A stretch of 64,000 bases of DNA from Blautia sp. (GCA_026169535.1 JAPFCU010000079.1:62001-126000); one strand, 5' to 3'. Positions 1 to 8,335 are shown, counted from the first letter of the stretch. Program-made: numbers and translations. Notes: generated by a model from the sequence alone, not told the origin.

Positions 1-1
1 T

Positions 2-670
2 TTCGGCGGTGGCTTCGGTGGTGGAGCAAACAATCCAGGATTACAAGGATTGGCAACCAGAGCCGATATTAACGAAGGCTTTGCTCTGAATGGTATTGAA
101 CGTTCCCTTGCAGGAATCACACAGGGAATCTGTGACAGCACTTATGGTCTGACCGTAGCAATTAACAATGGTTTTTCCGCAAATCAGTTACAGCTCTGTA
201 ACGGTTTCAATGGAGTAAACCAGGGATTTAATGCTTTGCAGGCGCAGTTGGCTCAGTGCTGCTGCGATAACCGTGAAGCGGTTGCACAGGTTCGATACGA
301 CATGGCTACACAGTCTTGCGATACCAGAAATACAATCCAGAACACAACCAGAGACATTATTGATAACCAGAGTGCTGGAACAAGAGCAATTCTTGAAAAA
401 CTCGGTCAGATGGAATACAATAATCTGAACGACAAGTATCAGGCAGCTTTATCTGAAAATCAGTCTCTGAAATTTGCGGCAAGCCAGAATGCACAGAACG
501 CTTTCATTACTGCAAACAACAGTGCACAGACAGCAGAACTGATTCGTAGACTTGGCGCGGACTGTCCGCAGCCTGCCTACATCGTACAGCCACCGACTCC
601 GGTAAATTTCCCGGTAAATAACTGTGGAACATTTACAGGATGCGGAAACGGCTGCGGCGGTTGTTGCTAA
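2..670 (+). CDS. Phage late protein, 5' partial, Gly/Asn-rich with Cys-rich tail
   Basis: The frame is open at the left edge (F-G-G-G-F-G-G-G-A-N-N repeats), so the start lies outside the window; a TTG at 50 is not needed. The visible ~222 residues contain an Asn/Gln-rich helical middle, a CCC cluster near residue 85 and a C-terminus ending in Gly/Cys repeats (GCGNGCGGCC). I recognise it only as a protein type common in Clostridia phage late regions and assign no function. Base pairs 702-730 after it can form a hairpin. Confidence 0.75.
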   Translation, partial: FGGGFGGGANNPGLQGLATRADINEGFALNGIERSLAGITQGICDSTYGLTVAINNGFSANQLQLCNGFNGVNQGFNALQAQLAQCCCDNREAVAQVRYDMATQSCDTRNTIQNTTRDIIDNQSAGTRAILEKLGQMEYNNLNDKYQAALSENQSLKFAASQNAQNAFITANNSAQTAELIRRLGADCPQPAYIVQPPTPVNFPVNNCGTFTGCGNGCGGCC

Positions 671-701
671 GTAATTCGCCTTTAGAGGTTGACTAATTTC
701 T

Positions 702-730
702 AAGAGGTGGGTTACGGCTCGCCTCTTATT
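702..730 (+). terminator. Possible intrinsic terminator
   Basis: AAGAGG at 702-707 pairs with CCTCTT at 722-727, with partial pairing inside and a short T-rich tail. Weak; it could equally be a leader hairpin of the next gene. Confidence 0.35.
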
Positions 731-749
731 TGATTGAGAGGTAGAAGAT

Positions 750-1184
750 ATGAATTGTAAAAATGTATGCTCCCTTTGCTCGAAATTGGTACTGTCTGAA
801 TCTGTAGCGTTTACTGATGGAAACTTGGTTATCACAATTCCGGCAGGAAGTTATCAGGATGGATGCAAATATTGTATCGTTGTGGCACAAAGAATCCCGG
901 ACGAAACCACGATTGTCGCCCCGGTAGTTATTGAAATCTCTGGTGGAACAGAACAATATCCCCTTACAAAAGCAGGATGCCAGCAGGTAACAGCGTGTGG
1001 CATCAGAACCCGTACAAAATATAGTGTTGTGGTATCTACAAACGCAACAGGTGGTGTGTTCAAGATGCTTGGCAAGCCATATTGCACACCGGATAATAGA
1101 TTAACAGCTATTAACGGTACAGCTCCAACACCGGCTCCTGCACCAGGACCAGCAACGGCAGCAGTAAGAAAGGGGGACAAGTAG
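750..1184 (+). CDS. Hypothetical late phage protein, Cys-containing beta-rich
   Basis: 144 residues. N-terminus has C-x3-C-x2-C spacing (CKNVCSLC) and the body looks beta-rich (VVVAPVVIEISGG). The C-terminus is an Ala/Pro linker (TPAPAPGPATAA) followed by a basic end. Start ATG at 750 follows GAGAGGTAG. It is followed by the next gene after one base, so the two are co-translated. No family recognised; a small virion or decoration protein is a guess from position only. Confidence 0.65.
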   Translation: MNCKNVCSLCSKLVLSESVAFTDGNLVITIPAGSYQDGCKYCIVVAQRIPDETTIVAPVVIEISGGTEQYPLTKAGCQQVTACGIRTRTKYSVVVSTNATGGVFKMLGKPYCTPDNRLTAINGTAPTPAPAPGPATAAVRKGDK

Positions 1185-1185
1185 T

Positions 1186-1881
1186 ATGCATAAGTTCGCA
1201 GAGAAGATCATGGAATGTGTAAAATCCAAAGTCGAAGCTAGAGGAATTGATAATGTCAGTTATGAAGAGGCTAAAGAGCTTGGAGAATGGGTTGACATTG
1301 CAAAAGATATCGTTTGCTATGATAAGGATATGAGACTTATTGAAGCAATGGACGAAGAAGAAAAGTATGGAGACATGGACTACCGCATGGGCTATCGCGG
1401 CAGAGATTCCAGAGGAAGATTTGTCCATCGTCCGGGCAGAGGTCGTTCCGCAGGGTATACGCCATATGTTCATATGATGCCACCTTTTATGGATGGAATG
1501 TATGATGAATATGATGGTATGTTGCCGGAAGATTATCGCATGGGCTATTCTGAAGGTAGAGGTGGACGTTCTGGTAATTATGGCAGTTACAGCAACTCTG
1601 GAAATTCTGGCGGACAGGAAAGTAACTCTGGCAGTTACGGATATTCCGAAGGAAATCGCGGAGGTTCCAGATATGGCGAAAGCTACGATGATTACCGGAA
1701 AGCCAGACGCCATTATACCGAAACCAAATCTCCTGAACATCAGAAAGAGATGCGCGAGAAGATCGGGGAAGTTTTCGATGATATGGAATCCATTACCATT
1801 GATATGGTAAAAGACATGACGCCAGAAGATAAGCAGAAATATCAGCTTAAACTTCAGAAGATGATGCAGAAAATTCAGTAA
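1186..1881 (+). CDS. Hypothetical late phage protein with Gly/Ser/Tyr-rich middle
   Basis: 231 residues. The N-terminal ~65 residues are helical and acidic; residues ~65-170 are low-complexity, rich in Gly, Arg, Ser, Tyr and Met (YRMGYRGRDSRGR, SGNYGSYSNSG); the C-terminal ~60 are helical and charged (KMTPEDKQKYQLKLQKMMQKIQ-like). Start ATG at 1186. This layout is seen in phage genomes of gut Clostridia, but I know no function for it. Confidence 0.7.
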   Translation: MHKFAEKIMECVKSKVEARGIDNVSYEEAKELGEWVDIAKDIVCYDKDMRLIEAMDEEEKYGDMDYRMGYRGRDSRGRFVHRPGRGRSAGYTPYVHMMPPFMDGMYDEYDGMLPEDYRMGYSEGRGGRSGNYGSYSNSGNSGGQESNSGSYGYSEGNRGGSRYGESYDDYRKARRHYTETKSPEHQKEMREKIGEVFDDMESITIDMVKDMTPEDKQKYQLKLQKMMQKIQ

Positions 1882-1889
1882 TACAGATA

Positions 1890-1919
1890 AGGGCTTGCTA
1901 TTTTTAGCAGGCTCTTTTC
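1890..1919 (+). terminator. Intrinsic terminator
   Basis: AGGGCTTGCT (1890-1899) pairs with AGCAGGCTCT (1906-1915), ten base pairs including two G-U, then TTTT. It closes the 750-1881 pair. Confidence 0.7.
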
Positions 1920-1940
1920 GTTATAAAAGGTGGTAAAATC

Positions 1941-2105
1941 ATGACAAGAAAAAGAAAAGAGAAGATTAAAATTGATTTTGTGTGTGAAAAATGTGGAAAA
2001 AAACAAGAACCGGATAAAAATAAATCAACAGAGCAATGGAAGGTTTTTGATTGCCATGAAAGATGTGAATGTGGTGGAAAATTTGTAATGAAGATTGAGG
2101 AATAA
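1941..2105 (+). CDS. Small zinc-ribbon-like protein
   Basis: 54 residues, ATG at 1941 after AAAGGTGG. It contains C-x2-C (VCEKCGKK) and later C-x5-C-x-C (DCHERCECGG), a plausible small zinc ribbon. The stop precedes the next start by three bases, so it belongs to the 1941-3101 operon. Function unknown. Confidence 0.6.
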   Translation: MTRKRKEKIKIDFVCEKCGKKQEPDKNKSTEQWKVFDCHERCECGGKFVMKIEE

Positions 2106-2108
2106 AAT

Positions 2109-2459
2109 ATGCAGGATTGTAAAGTGAACATTTTAGGAACTGAGTGGTCAATAAAATTCGGAGGTGAGGAAGAATATCCGGCATCAAATGGAATTGACGG
2201 ATATGCAGATTCTTCCACAAAAGAAATCGTTGTAGACAACATGGAAAAGAGTAAAGGACAAGCCGATGCAAAAGGAAATCTTGAACGATACCAGAAAGAA
2301 GTTTTGCGCCATGAACTTGTTCATGCTTTTATGACGGAATCCGGTTTGGAACATAATTTTGAGCATAAACCGATTGGAATTGAAGAAACAATGGTAGATT
2401 GGATTGCTATACAGTCTCCGAAAATGTTTAAGGTATTTCAGGAATTGGATATTTTGTAA
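2109..2459 (+). CDS. Zincin-like metallopeptidase domain protein
   Basis: 116 residues with HELVH (residues ~72-76) on a predicted helix, followed by GIEETMVDW, which could supply the third zinc ligand. This is the layout of short phage and ImmA/SprT-like zincins. Substrate unknown. The next gene carries a second HExxH of similar spacing, so the two may be diverged paralogues acting together. Confidence 0.7.
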   Translation: MQDCKVNILGTEWSIKFGGEEEYPASNGIDGYADSSTKEIVVDNMEKSKGQADAKGNLERYQKEVLRHELVHAFMTESGLEHNFEHKPIGIEETMVDWIAIQSPKMFKVFQELDIL

Positions 2460-2472
2460 GGTGGTGGTTTAA

Positions 2473-2859
2473 ATGTTGAAGCGGTTTGCAATCAATAATT
2501 CCATATGGAGAGTTATCACAGTTCCGCCAAACAGTGAGTATCTATGGGATAGAACTGGAAATTTGACAGTCGCAACCACTGACCCTAAAGAACATTGCAT
2601 ATTTGTATCAGAAGCAATTTATGGAGATTTTTTATTACGTGTGCTTATACACGAAATAACTCATGTGGTTTTGTGGGAGTATAAAATTATAGACAGGATA
2701 CATATGTACTGTTTACCAGAATACCGCATACCTATGGAAGAGGAAATCTGCAATATTTTGGCAGACTATGGACGTATGGTGTATGAAACAGCATACATGG
2801 TTTTGGGCGGGAAAGCAATATTTACAGTTCCTTATGAATTGGAAAGGTTGGTGGCATAA
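2473..2859 (+). CDS. Second zincin-like protein (HEITH)
   Basis: 128 residues. HEITH at residues ~57-61 followed by MEEEICNILADYG about 35 residues on, which is the usual HExxH...E zinc site spacing. Start ATG at 2473 with GGTGGT upstream. It is 13 bases after the previous zincin. Function in the virion or during lysogeny is unknown. Confidence 0.7.
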   Translation: MLKRFAINNSIWRVITVPPNSEYLWDRTGNLTVATTDPKEHCIFVSEAIYGDFLLRVLIHEITHVVLWEYKIIDRIHMYCLPEYRIPMEEEICNILADYGRMVYETAYMVLGGKAIFTVPYELERLVA

Positions 2860-2861
2860 AA

Positions 2862-3101
2862 ATGAAAGCAGATAAAAATATGATTGTAGACGGTGTACTT
2901 TACAAGCCCGGAGACGAAATCTGGGACTTGGGAAGTTTTGTTGCGGTGGATGCAGTTGGAATGAAACGAGATTATGAGGGATTATCGGCGGATGTATCTA
3001 AATTGCCGCACTATGTCGATAGCGGAAGTAGTGCATTGACACTTGATACATCTGAACTGTATGAGTATCATAAACCGACGGATACTTGGTATAAATTGTA
3101 A
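2862..3101 (+). CDS. Small hypothetical phage protein
   Basis: 79 residues, ATG at 2862 two bases after the preceding stop. N-terminus resembles short beta-hairpin phage proteins (MIVDGVLYKPGDEIWDLGSF). No family recognised. Confidence 0.6.
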   Translation: MKADKNMIVDGVLYKPGDEIWDLGSFVAVDAVGMKRDYEGLSADVSKLPHYVDSGSSALTLDTSELYEYHKPTDTWYKL

Positions 3102-3113
3102 GGCGGTGATAAC

Positions 3114-3482
3114 ATGGGATTAACAGCCAAAAAGGTATATGCGGTACTTAATGGAAAAATAGAAAAAGTAAGTAGTGACGTTGCATCTCTTGGGACTGTA
3201 CTTTTTTACGCAGGATCAGTCCTGAACGAAAGCTTTTTGCCAAGCTCTCCTAAAGTTGGAGCGGTTTACAATATTGATCAAGATTCCATATATGGAAGCG
3301 GCGGTATGAATGTTGCGTGGAATGGGTCTTTTTGGGATCCACTAGGAGTTTCGTTTGACAAAACTGAAATGGCCGAACAAATAAAAAATCAGGTGAAAGA
3401 TTATATTTTAAATAATCCACCATCACCACAAGTACTGTCACTTGAAAATGATGGAACGCTTGTTCTGAAAGTAGGTGTATAA
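3114..3482 (+). CDS. Baseplate or tail-fibre associated protein
   Basis: 122 residues. The middle (VGAVYNIDQDSIYGSGGMNVAWNGSFW...) is typical of short virion-surface beta repeats found in tail fibres, and the end reads like a linker to a beta domain. Start ATG at 3114 after AAGGCGGTGATAAC. It overlaps the next gene by 8 bases, which argues for coupling. Confidence 0.6.
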   Translation: MGLTAKKVYAVLNGKIEKVSSDVASLGTVLFYAGSVLNESFLPSSPKVGAVYNIDQDSIYGSGGMNVAWNGSFWDPLGVSFDKTEMAEQIKNQVKDYILNNPPSPQVLSLENDGTLVLKVGV

Positions 3483-3795
3483 CATTAGAACATTAAGGTT
3501 TCGAATAGAAAATCAAAAAATATCAAAAAGTACTGGGTGCGATTTCTCAGGATTGGTAAAAGGGACAAGTGGATATTTAAAAGCTTATTTTACATTTTCT
3601 CAAGAGTGGAAAGGATGCCAAAAAGCCGCTTCGTTTTGGAAACTTGGGAAAGAATATCCAGTATTAATAATTAACGGGGAATGTGAAATTCCGCAAGAAG
3701 CTTTAACTTGGGATAATTTTCAAGTTTCTGTTACGGGTATACGAAACGATAATTTTGTTATAACAACAAATAAATTAATTATAGAACAGGGGTGA
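3475..3795 (+). CDS. Baseplate-type phage structural protein
   Basis: 106 residues from a GTG start at 3475 that overlaps the previous gene. The beta-rich sequence (SGYLKAYFTFSQEWKGC...) resembles small Ig-like or baseplate proteins. Assigned to the receptor-binding module because it directly precedes a BppU-like protein and the DGR target. Confidence 0.55.
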   Translation: MYNIRTLRFRIENQKISKSTGCDFSGLVKGTSGYLKAYFTFSQEWKGCQKAASFWKLGKEYPVLIINGECEIPQEALTWDNFQVSVTGIRNDNFVITTNKLIIEQG

Positions 3796-3799
3796 TTAT

Positions 3800-4423
3800 T
3801 TGACTGCAAAAGAATTACTTCAAAAGTCTGTATTAATTGAAAACAGTAATAACATTAGCCAGACTCACGTATGCGTTATTGACCCATGTTCAAAATCTAT
3901 AATACTTCCACCTGATTTATGTGTAAAGGGTGCTGAGAATGATAAAAATTCAGAAAGAATATATTTTGAGTGCCCTAAGATTGTTGGTGATGATATTGAT
4001 TTATCCAAAATGACACTATATGTTAATTATGAAAACGTCAAAAAAGAAAAAGGCACAACAATCATAACGGATATGTCTTCTGACCAAAATAACATATTTT
4101 TTTCATGGCTTATTCCAAGGGAAGCGGTTTTATATAGCGGTATGATGAAATTTTCTTTCCGAGCGGCAAAAACAGAACAGGGTATGCTTATCCAAGAATG
4201 GAATACTACTTACGCAGAAATGGAAGTTTTGATAAGTATTCCTGTCAACAATCCATCTGTTCCGCAAGAACAAGAAGATTTGATAACACAACTCCTGCAA
4301 AATACAAAAAATGTTTCGAAAGAAGCTGTAGATAATGTTATTAAGGAAAAAGAAAAAGCCATTTCGGAAATTATGAATTCTAAAATACCGCAGTTGTCTG
4401 AAGATGGCATATTATTTTTTTAG
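3800..4423 (+). CDS. BppU-like upper baseplate protein
   Basis: 207 residues from TTG 3800 (AGGGGTGATTA upstream). The N-terminal ~145 residues are beta-rich and resemble BppU N-terminal domains of Gram-positive phages, which link receptor-binding proteins to the baseplate. Residues ~150-195 form a charged helix (LITQLLQNTKNVSKEAVDNVIKE...), consistent with trimerisation. It directly precedes the DGR target protein. Confidence 0.55.
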   Translation: MTAKELLQKSVLIENSNNISQTHVCVIDPCSKSIILPPDLCVKGAENDKNSERIYFECPKIVGDDIDLSKMTLYVNYENVKKEKGTTIITDMSSDQNNIFFSWLIPREAVLYSGMMKFSFRAAKTEQGMLIQEWNTTYAEMEVLISIPVNNPSVPQEQEDLITQLLQNTKNVSKEAVDNVIKEKEKAISEIMNSKIPQLSEDGILFF

Positions 4424-4438
4424 GAAGGATTGATTATT

Positions 4439-6154
4439 ATGGATACATATTATGTAAGGAAAATACGAACACTAACCGGAGACAAACAAATTGATTATAC
4501 TGCATTAGCAAATCTTCCTGTATCAGATAAAACGCTTTCAGAAGAAGGTGGTTTTGCAGATGCGAAATTCACCGGAGACGAGTTGAAAAAGAAAGCTTCG
4601 CAAAAAGAAGTGACTAAGTTAAAGGAGAATATAAGCGACATTAAAACATCTGCTTACACAGATACGTTTTTTAAAAACTTTTTTGCCATGCAGAGAACCG
4701 GAAAGAAGTATACTGTACGTTTTCCTTTATGGGAAACGTCCCAGGTGCCCACAGGTGAAAAACTGGATGATAACGAAGGGCTTATTATGGAGCCATCTAC
4801 GCTTACAGAAAAAGGAAGGGATGATTACGAAACCATTCCACTTTTCCGGACTTACGATTGCAATGTAGAAAAAGTTGATGGGAAACTGAAAATTACTGCC
4901 ATGAAGGGTGATACAGGATTTGACCCAAAAGAAAAAGATACCTTTGTCCTTGGTATGCCGTATTACCACAAAGCGTGGGAACAGGACGGATACTTGTACT
5001 ATTCCAGATCTGATACTCCGCACGAAGGATATGTACTTTGTCCGGAAGCAAGAAAAACAGATGGTATGCGGAATTTTTGCCTTTACGGAAAATATATAGC
5101 TGGAAGAAACTCTCAGGGAACGCTTGGATCATACTATGGAGTAAATCCGACAAGAAGTTTGCCAAGCTACAACAACAACATAACGGAAGCAAAGAAACGT
5201 GGAGACGAATACTGCTTTGGAAGCAGCTACGATTACGCATATATCCAGACTACGTTTTTACTTAAATATGCAAACAAAAACTGGAACAACGTCCTCGGTG
5301 GGTGTTTTGCATATAGCTATCAATATCTTGTATCTGTTCCAGAAACTGATGCAAAACGTGTTGTTCTTAAAAAAGCGGAGGCGGACAAGTTTTTAATCGG
5401 GTCATGTGTAATAGTTGGAGATTCAGGAGATGGTAGCAAAGCTCCGGACAGAAGTACCGCAGTAGCATATAATTTATGCGATTCTGCCAAAATCCTTGAC
5501 ATCGTGAAGGTAGACGCGGAAAACAAGGCTCTTGTGCTGGACATTGCAAGTAATATTACTACCACCGCCACTACATGGGTAAGCACGATTCACTGGAGAA
5601 GTGGATTCTCGGACGATATTCTCGGAAGAGATGGATGTCCGTGCCAGACGAAAAGCCAGATATCATCGATGTTATACCCTTCCGTGATCCAGGGAATTGA
5701 ATTAATGGTAGGTGGCTACGAAGTGCCGGGAAATACATTTATGGATATCGTAGACGGACTTACAAGAGATGTTTATGTTTGTACAGATTCCACCAAGCTT
5801 ACTACTAATGTCACCACAGCAAAGGAAACCTATGTAAAACTTGCAAAGCAAATGACGGTAGAGAGAAACAATGAATGGAATTATGGAACAGAAATTTTTA
5901 TCGATACCGAAAATGGAATGAACATAATCACAAAGGCAGGTGCTTCCGGAAGCGGTACAAGCACAGGGTTCTGCGATGGAATTTATTTTGATACCGCCGA
6001 AACAGGACAGAGAGAGTTCCAGTTGCTCGGTGGTCTCTGGAGCTGGGGCGCCTGCGGCGCGTTTTGCGCGGATTGCCGCGGCGGGCTTGGGGTTACCTGG
6101 TGGGATATCCTCGCGCGCCTATCTCTAAGCGTTTTCAGGGGTGAATTTGCGTAG
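4439..6154 (+). CDS. DGR-diversified tail protein with C-type-lectin-like variable domain
   Basis: About 571 residues from ATG 4439 (AGGAAGGA 9 bases upstream; an in-frame TTG at 4430 lies too close to that site). An N-terminal charged linker is followed by a large beta-rich body and a C-terminal domain with the DGR target signature GGLWSWGACGAFCADCRGG...WWDILARLS. The codons of this segment match the template repeat except where the template has A. By family knowledge such proteins display a ligand-binding surface, here probably the tail receptor-binding tip. The last residues include three Trp and three Cys absent from the template peptide, a result of A-to-T and A-to-G changes. Confidence 0.92.
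   Translation: MDTYYVRKIRTLTGDKQIDYTALANLPVSDKTLSEEGGFADAKFTGDELKKKASQKEVTKLKENISDIKTSAYTDTFFKNFFAMQRTGKKYTVRFPLWETSQVPTGEKLDDNEGLIMEPSTLTEKGRDDYETIPLFRTYDCNVEKVDGKLKITAMKGDTGFDPKEKDTFVLGMPYYHKAWEQDGYLYYSRSDTPHEGYVLCPEARKTDGMRNFCLYGKYIAGRNSQGTLGSYYGVNPTRSLPSYNNNITEAKKRGDEYCFGSSYDYAYIQTTFLLKYANKNWNNVLGGCFAYSYQYLVSVPETDAKRVVLKKAEADKFLIGSCVIVGDSGDGSKAPDRSTAVAYNLCDSAKILDIVKVDAENKALVLDIASNITTTATTWVSTIHWRSGFSDDILGRDGCPCQTKSQISSMLYPSVIQGIELMVGGYEVPGNTFMDIVDGLTRDVYVCTDSTKLTTNVTTAKETYVKLAKQMTVERNNEWNYGTEIFIDTENGMNIITKAGASGSGTSTGFCDGIYFDTAETGQREFQLLGGLWSWGACGAFCADCRGGLGVTWWDILARLSLSVFRGEFA
6016..6125 (+). repeat. DGR variable repeat (VR)
   Basis: Aligned base for base to 6240-6349 (offset 224, no gaps). 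Of 29 template adenines, 22 are changed here (to G, T or C) and none of the 81 non-A template bases differ. The first mismatch at a non-A template base is just past the end (6126 versus 6350). The mutations fall mostly on the first two positions of AAY and AGG codons. Confidence 0.97.
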
Positions 6155-6165
6155 CGTAGCGTAGC
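6149..6165 (+). repeat. Triple GCGTA repeat at the end of the DGR target gene
   Basis: Three tandem copies of GCGTA follow the VR and supply the TAG stop (6152-6154). It lies between the VR and the hairpin, the place where mutagenic homing initiates in studied DGRs. Role uncertain. Confidence 0.5.
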
Positions 6166-6188
6166 AAAGAGGGGGGTTCCCCTTCTTT
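6166..6188 (+). promoter_or_regulatory. Hairpin 3' of the VR (DGR cruciform or terminator)
   Basis: AAAGAGGGGG (6166-6175) pairs with CCCCTTCTTT (6179-6188) around a GTT loop. In the BPP-1 DGR a GC-rich hairpin just downstream of the VR is required for efficient retargeting, and this sits at the same place. With the following T residues it could instead terminate transcription. Confidence 0.6.
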
Positions 6189-6239
6189 TCTAATAAAAAA
6201 CAATAAAATTAATATATAAGGACACACAATTAATGCGTG

Positions 6240-6349
6240 GTTCCAGTTGCTCGGTAATCTCAGGAACAGGGGCACCAGCGGCGCGTTTTACGCGAATTGC
6301 AACAACAGGCTTGGGAATACCAGGTGGAATATCCTCGCGCGAATATATA
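6240..6349 (+). repeat. DGR template repeat (TR)
   Basis: Invariant partner of the VR, 110 bp, outside any gene. Translated in the VR frame it would give NLRNRGTSG...NTRWNILAR, i.e. Asn/Arg/Thr codons that start with A and are ideal mutagenesis targets. Its transcript is the template copied with errors at A by the reverse transcriptase at 6574. Confidence 0.97.
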
Positions 6350-6573
6350 GATAAATTGCCAGTAAACTATTTAGATTGTGTGCCGCACCTTGGAAGGGCA
6401 TAAGTTTTACTTATCTTTCACTCTGTGAGAATTTTGGCTGAAAAACGTACCGGGATTTTGTTTGCTGTAATTGCAAAGTTACAGTAATCCAGATTTCGGA
6501 GCATATACAATATGGTATATGCTGGGGTTAGTAGAAAAACCGAAAGCCCCTAATGTCAATATAGGAGAAAAAG
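6350..6573 (+). ncRNA. DGR RNA region between TR and reverse transcriptase
   Basis: 224 non-coding bases between TR and the RT start. In studied DGRs the RNA 3' of the TR is structured and primes or binds the RT; this stretch, with GC-rich CCGCACCTTGGAAGGGC early and a palindromic ATATAC..GTATAT near 6503-6520, is the matching interval. No accessory avd-type gene lies here. AGGAGAAAAAG at 6563-6573 is the RT ribosome site. Confidence 0.7.
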
Positions 6574-7818
6574 ATGAAAAGGTATTTAAGCAACTTTAAA
6601 TTAACCGAAAATTTTATCCTGGAATCCATGCTTGAGTGCCTGTCACATAAAACCAAAAACATTGTAAGATGGAACCGCAAAGATACATCCTACTTTCTGG
6701 CAGATTATTATATCAAAGGAGGATTTGCAGAATCAGAAAACCTGCACGAAACTGCCAATTTTATACATAACGACATACACAACAATTTTGCATTTTACCG
6801 CGATGTATTAACTCCTTATATTGCCGGGGAATTATTCCTGGAAATCAAAAACCGGAACATACAGTTAAGCCCGATAAATTACCAGGAGCGTGTTGATCCG
6901 TCAAGTGGGAAAATACGCGAAATTGGAATCACATCCATCAAACAACAGGTGTACGATTACATTTGTGTAAATGCCTTAAAACCCATGCTGAATGCAAAAA
7001 TCGGATACTATCAGTGTTCATCCATTAAAAATCGCGGACAAAAACGCGCAAAGAAAGCAATCGAGAAGTGCATCCGGAAGAAATACAAAAAGGCAAGATA
7101 TGTAATAAAAAGCGATATAAAGAAATGTTACCAGTCAATTCGACATGATGTTTTATTCTCATTTTTAAAAAGAGATATTAAAAATGACGGTGTAGTATAT
7201 TTGGCGACCGCTCTTGTATCGACATACAGCAAAAATGATGTTGGTCTTTGCATAGGCACGTACCTGTCGCAATATCTTGCAAATTATTTACTGTCCTACG
7301 CCTACCATTATGCTACAGAGATGGCTTGCGTAAACAGAAAAGACAGGAAAACAGGCGGGATAAAGAAAATACATCCATTCACACGGGTTGTCTTTTACAT
7401 GGATGATATGGTTTTTATCGGAGCAAACAAAAAGCGCATGAAAAGGGCTATGAAGATGATTATTGGATATCTTAAATCCACCCTGGGTCTGGAATTAAAA
7501 CATGATACTTATCAGGTCATAGACCTGTTTAAACCTGGTTCTTTTGTGGATGTGGTTGGATACCGGTTTTACAAAGACCACACAACCATCAGAAGAAGGA
7601 TTTTCTTCAGGATTTCCAACGATATAAAAACCATAAGAAAATATGGAGTTAATACTGAGCTTAAGGTGTGCAGAGGGTTTATGTCGCGGCATGGTTTTAT
7701 TAAGGCATCGGATTCTGTCAAATTTAAAAGAAAAAGCAAATACGACACAGCTTATCAAATCGCAAGAGAGGTGATCAGAAATGAAGCAAAAAACAATGTA
7801 CACGGAAACGCAGCCTGA
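6574..7818 (+). CDS. DGR reverse transcriptase
   Basis: 414 residues, start ATG 6574. RT motifs in order: YVIKSDIKKCYQSI (catalytic Asp, ~residue 180), LCIGTYLSQYLAN (~228, the IGxxxSQ hallmark of DGR RTs, where other RTs have a different motif) and FYMDDMVFIG (YMDD, ~274). Length is normal for the family (350-450). It copies the TR RNA with A-specific errors, and the cDNA replaces the VR. Ends in a 38-base overlap with the next gene. Confidence 0.95.
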   Translation: MKRYLSNFKLTENFILESMLECLSHKTKNIVRWNRKDTSYFLADYYIKGGFAESENLHETANFIHNDIHNNFAFYRDVLTPYIAGELFLEIKNRNIQLSPINYQERVDPSSGKIREIGITSIKQQVYDYICVNALKPMLNAKIGYYQCSSIKNRGQKRAKKAIEKCIRKKYKKARYVIKSDIKKCYQSIRHDVLFSFLKRDIKNDGVVYLATALVSTYSKNDVGLCIGTYLSQYLANYLLSYAYHYATEMACVNRKDRKTGGIKKIHPFTRVVFYMDDMVFIGANKKRMKRAMKMIIGYLKSTLGLELKHDTYQVIDLFKPGSFVDVVGYRFYKDHTTIRRRIFFRISNDIKTIRKYGVNTELKVCRGFMSRHGFIKASDSVKFKRKSKYDTAYQIAREVIRNEAKNNVHGNAA

Positions 7819-8140
7819 TGTGAGATACTCTAGGGTTAACGGACGCAAAGCCGATGTAATCGTTAATAAGTACATTGGCGAGGAAGAAATGATTATTGAT
7901 CCGGAAAAAGGAGTAAAACAGATCATGTATGCGTACATGACAAATATCTTTTCTGTTGATCCAAACACGGTCACGGAAACAGATGTGAAGTCAAATCCCG
8001 ATTTTTACCTGGATTACGAAGAGGAAAAAGAAAAGGATTTGACAGAAAAAGTTGCAGTGCTGGAAGAAGCAAACATGGAATTAACTGCAACAATAGATAA
8101 CATATTAACAGATGTGATACCATCCCTGATGGGAATATAA
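7781..8140 (+). CDS. Small tail-module protein with C-terminal coiled coil
   Basis: 119 residues; the final third (EEEKEKDLTEKVAVLEEANMEL-type heptads) is a coiled coil. It overlaps the RT gene by 38 bases and so is translated with it. Position between fibre gene and an XkdX-like gene suggests an XkdW-type accessory tail protein. It does not look like the DGR accessory protein Avd, which is a basic four-helix bundle. Confidence 0.55.
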   Translation: MKQKTMYTETQPDVRYSRVNGRKADVIVNKYIGEEEMIIDPEKGVKQIMYAYMTNIFSVDPNTVTETDVKSNPDFYLDYEEEKEKDLTEKVAVLEEANMELTATIDNILTDVIPSLMGI

Positions 8141-8152
8141 GGAGAAGGAGAA

Positions 8153-8335
8153 ATGGTAGATATGACAACATTTATTGCGAAAAGAATTATGGAACAGGCA
8201 GACAAGAATTTAGAAGCTGGTCAAAACAAGTACAGAGCTTATTTTGTAAGAGTTAAAATTTATGAAAAATGGAGAAGTGAAGTAGAATCCATCCTTATTA
8301 CAGATGGATATGAAGACTGTATTGTAAGATCATAA
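8153..8335 (+). CDS. Small XkdX-like phage protein
   Basis: 60 residues, ATG 8153 after AAGGAGAAGGAG. The centre (VKIYEKWRSEVESILITDGYED) is like the short XkdX family found after tail fibre genes in Gram-positive phages. A weak match, by layout more than by sequence. Confidence 0.45.
   Translation: MVDMTTFIAKRIMEQADKNLEAGQNKYRAYFVRVKIYEKWRSEVESILITDGYEDCIVRS

Noticed and set aside
7781-8140. Avd accessory protein
   Set aside because: Acidic with a C-terminal coiled coil; lacks the basic four-helix look of Avd.
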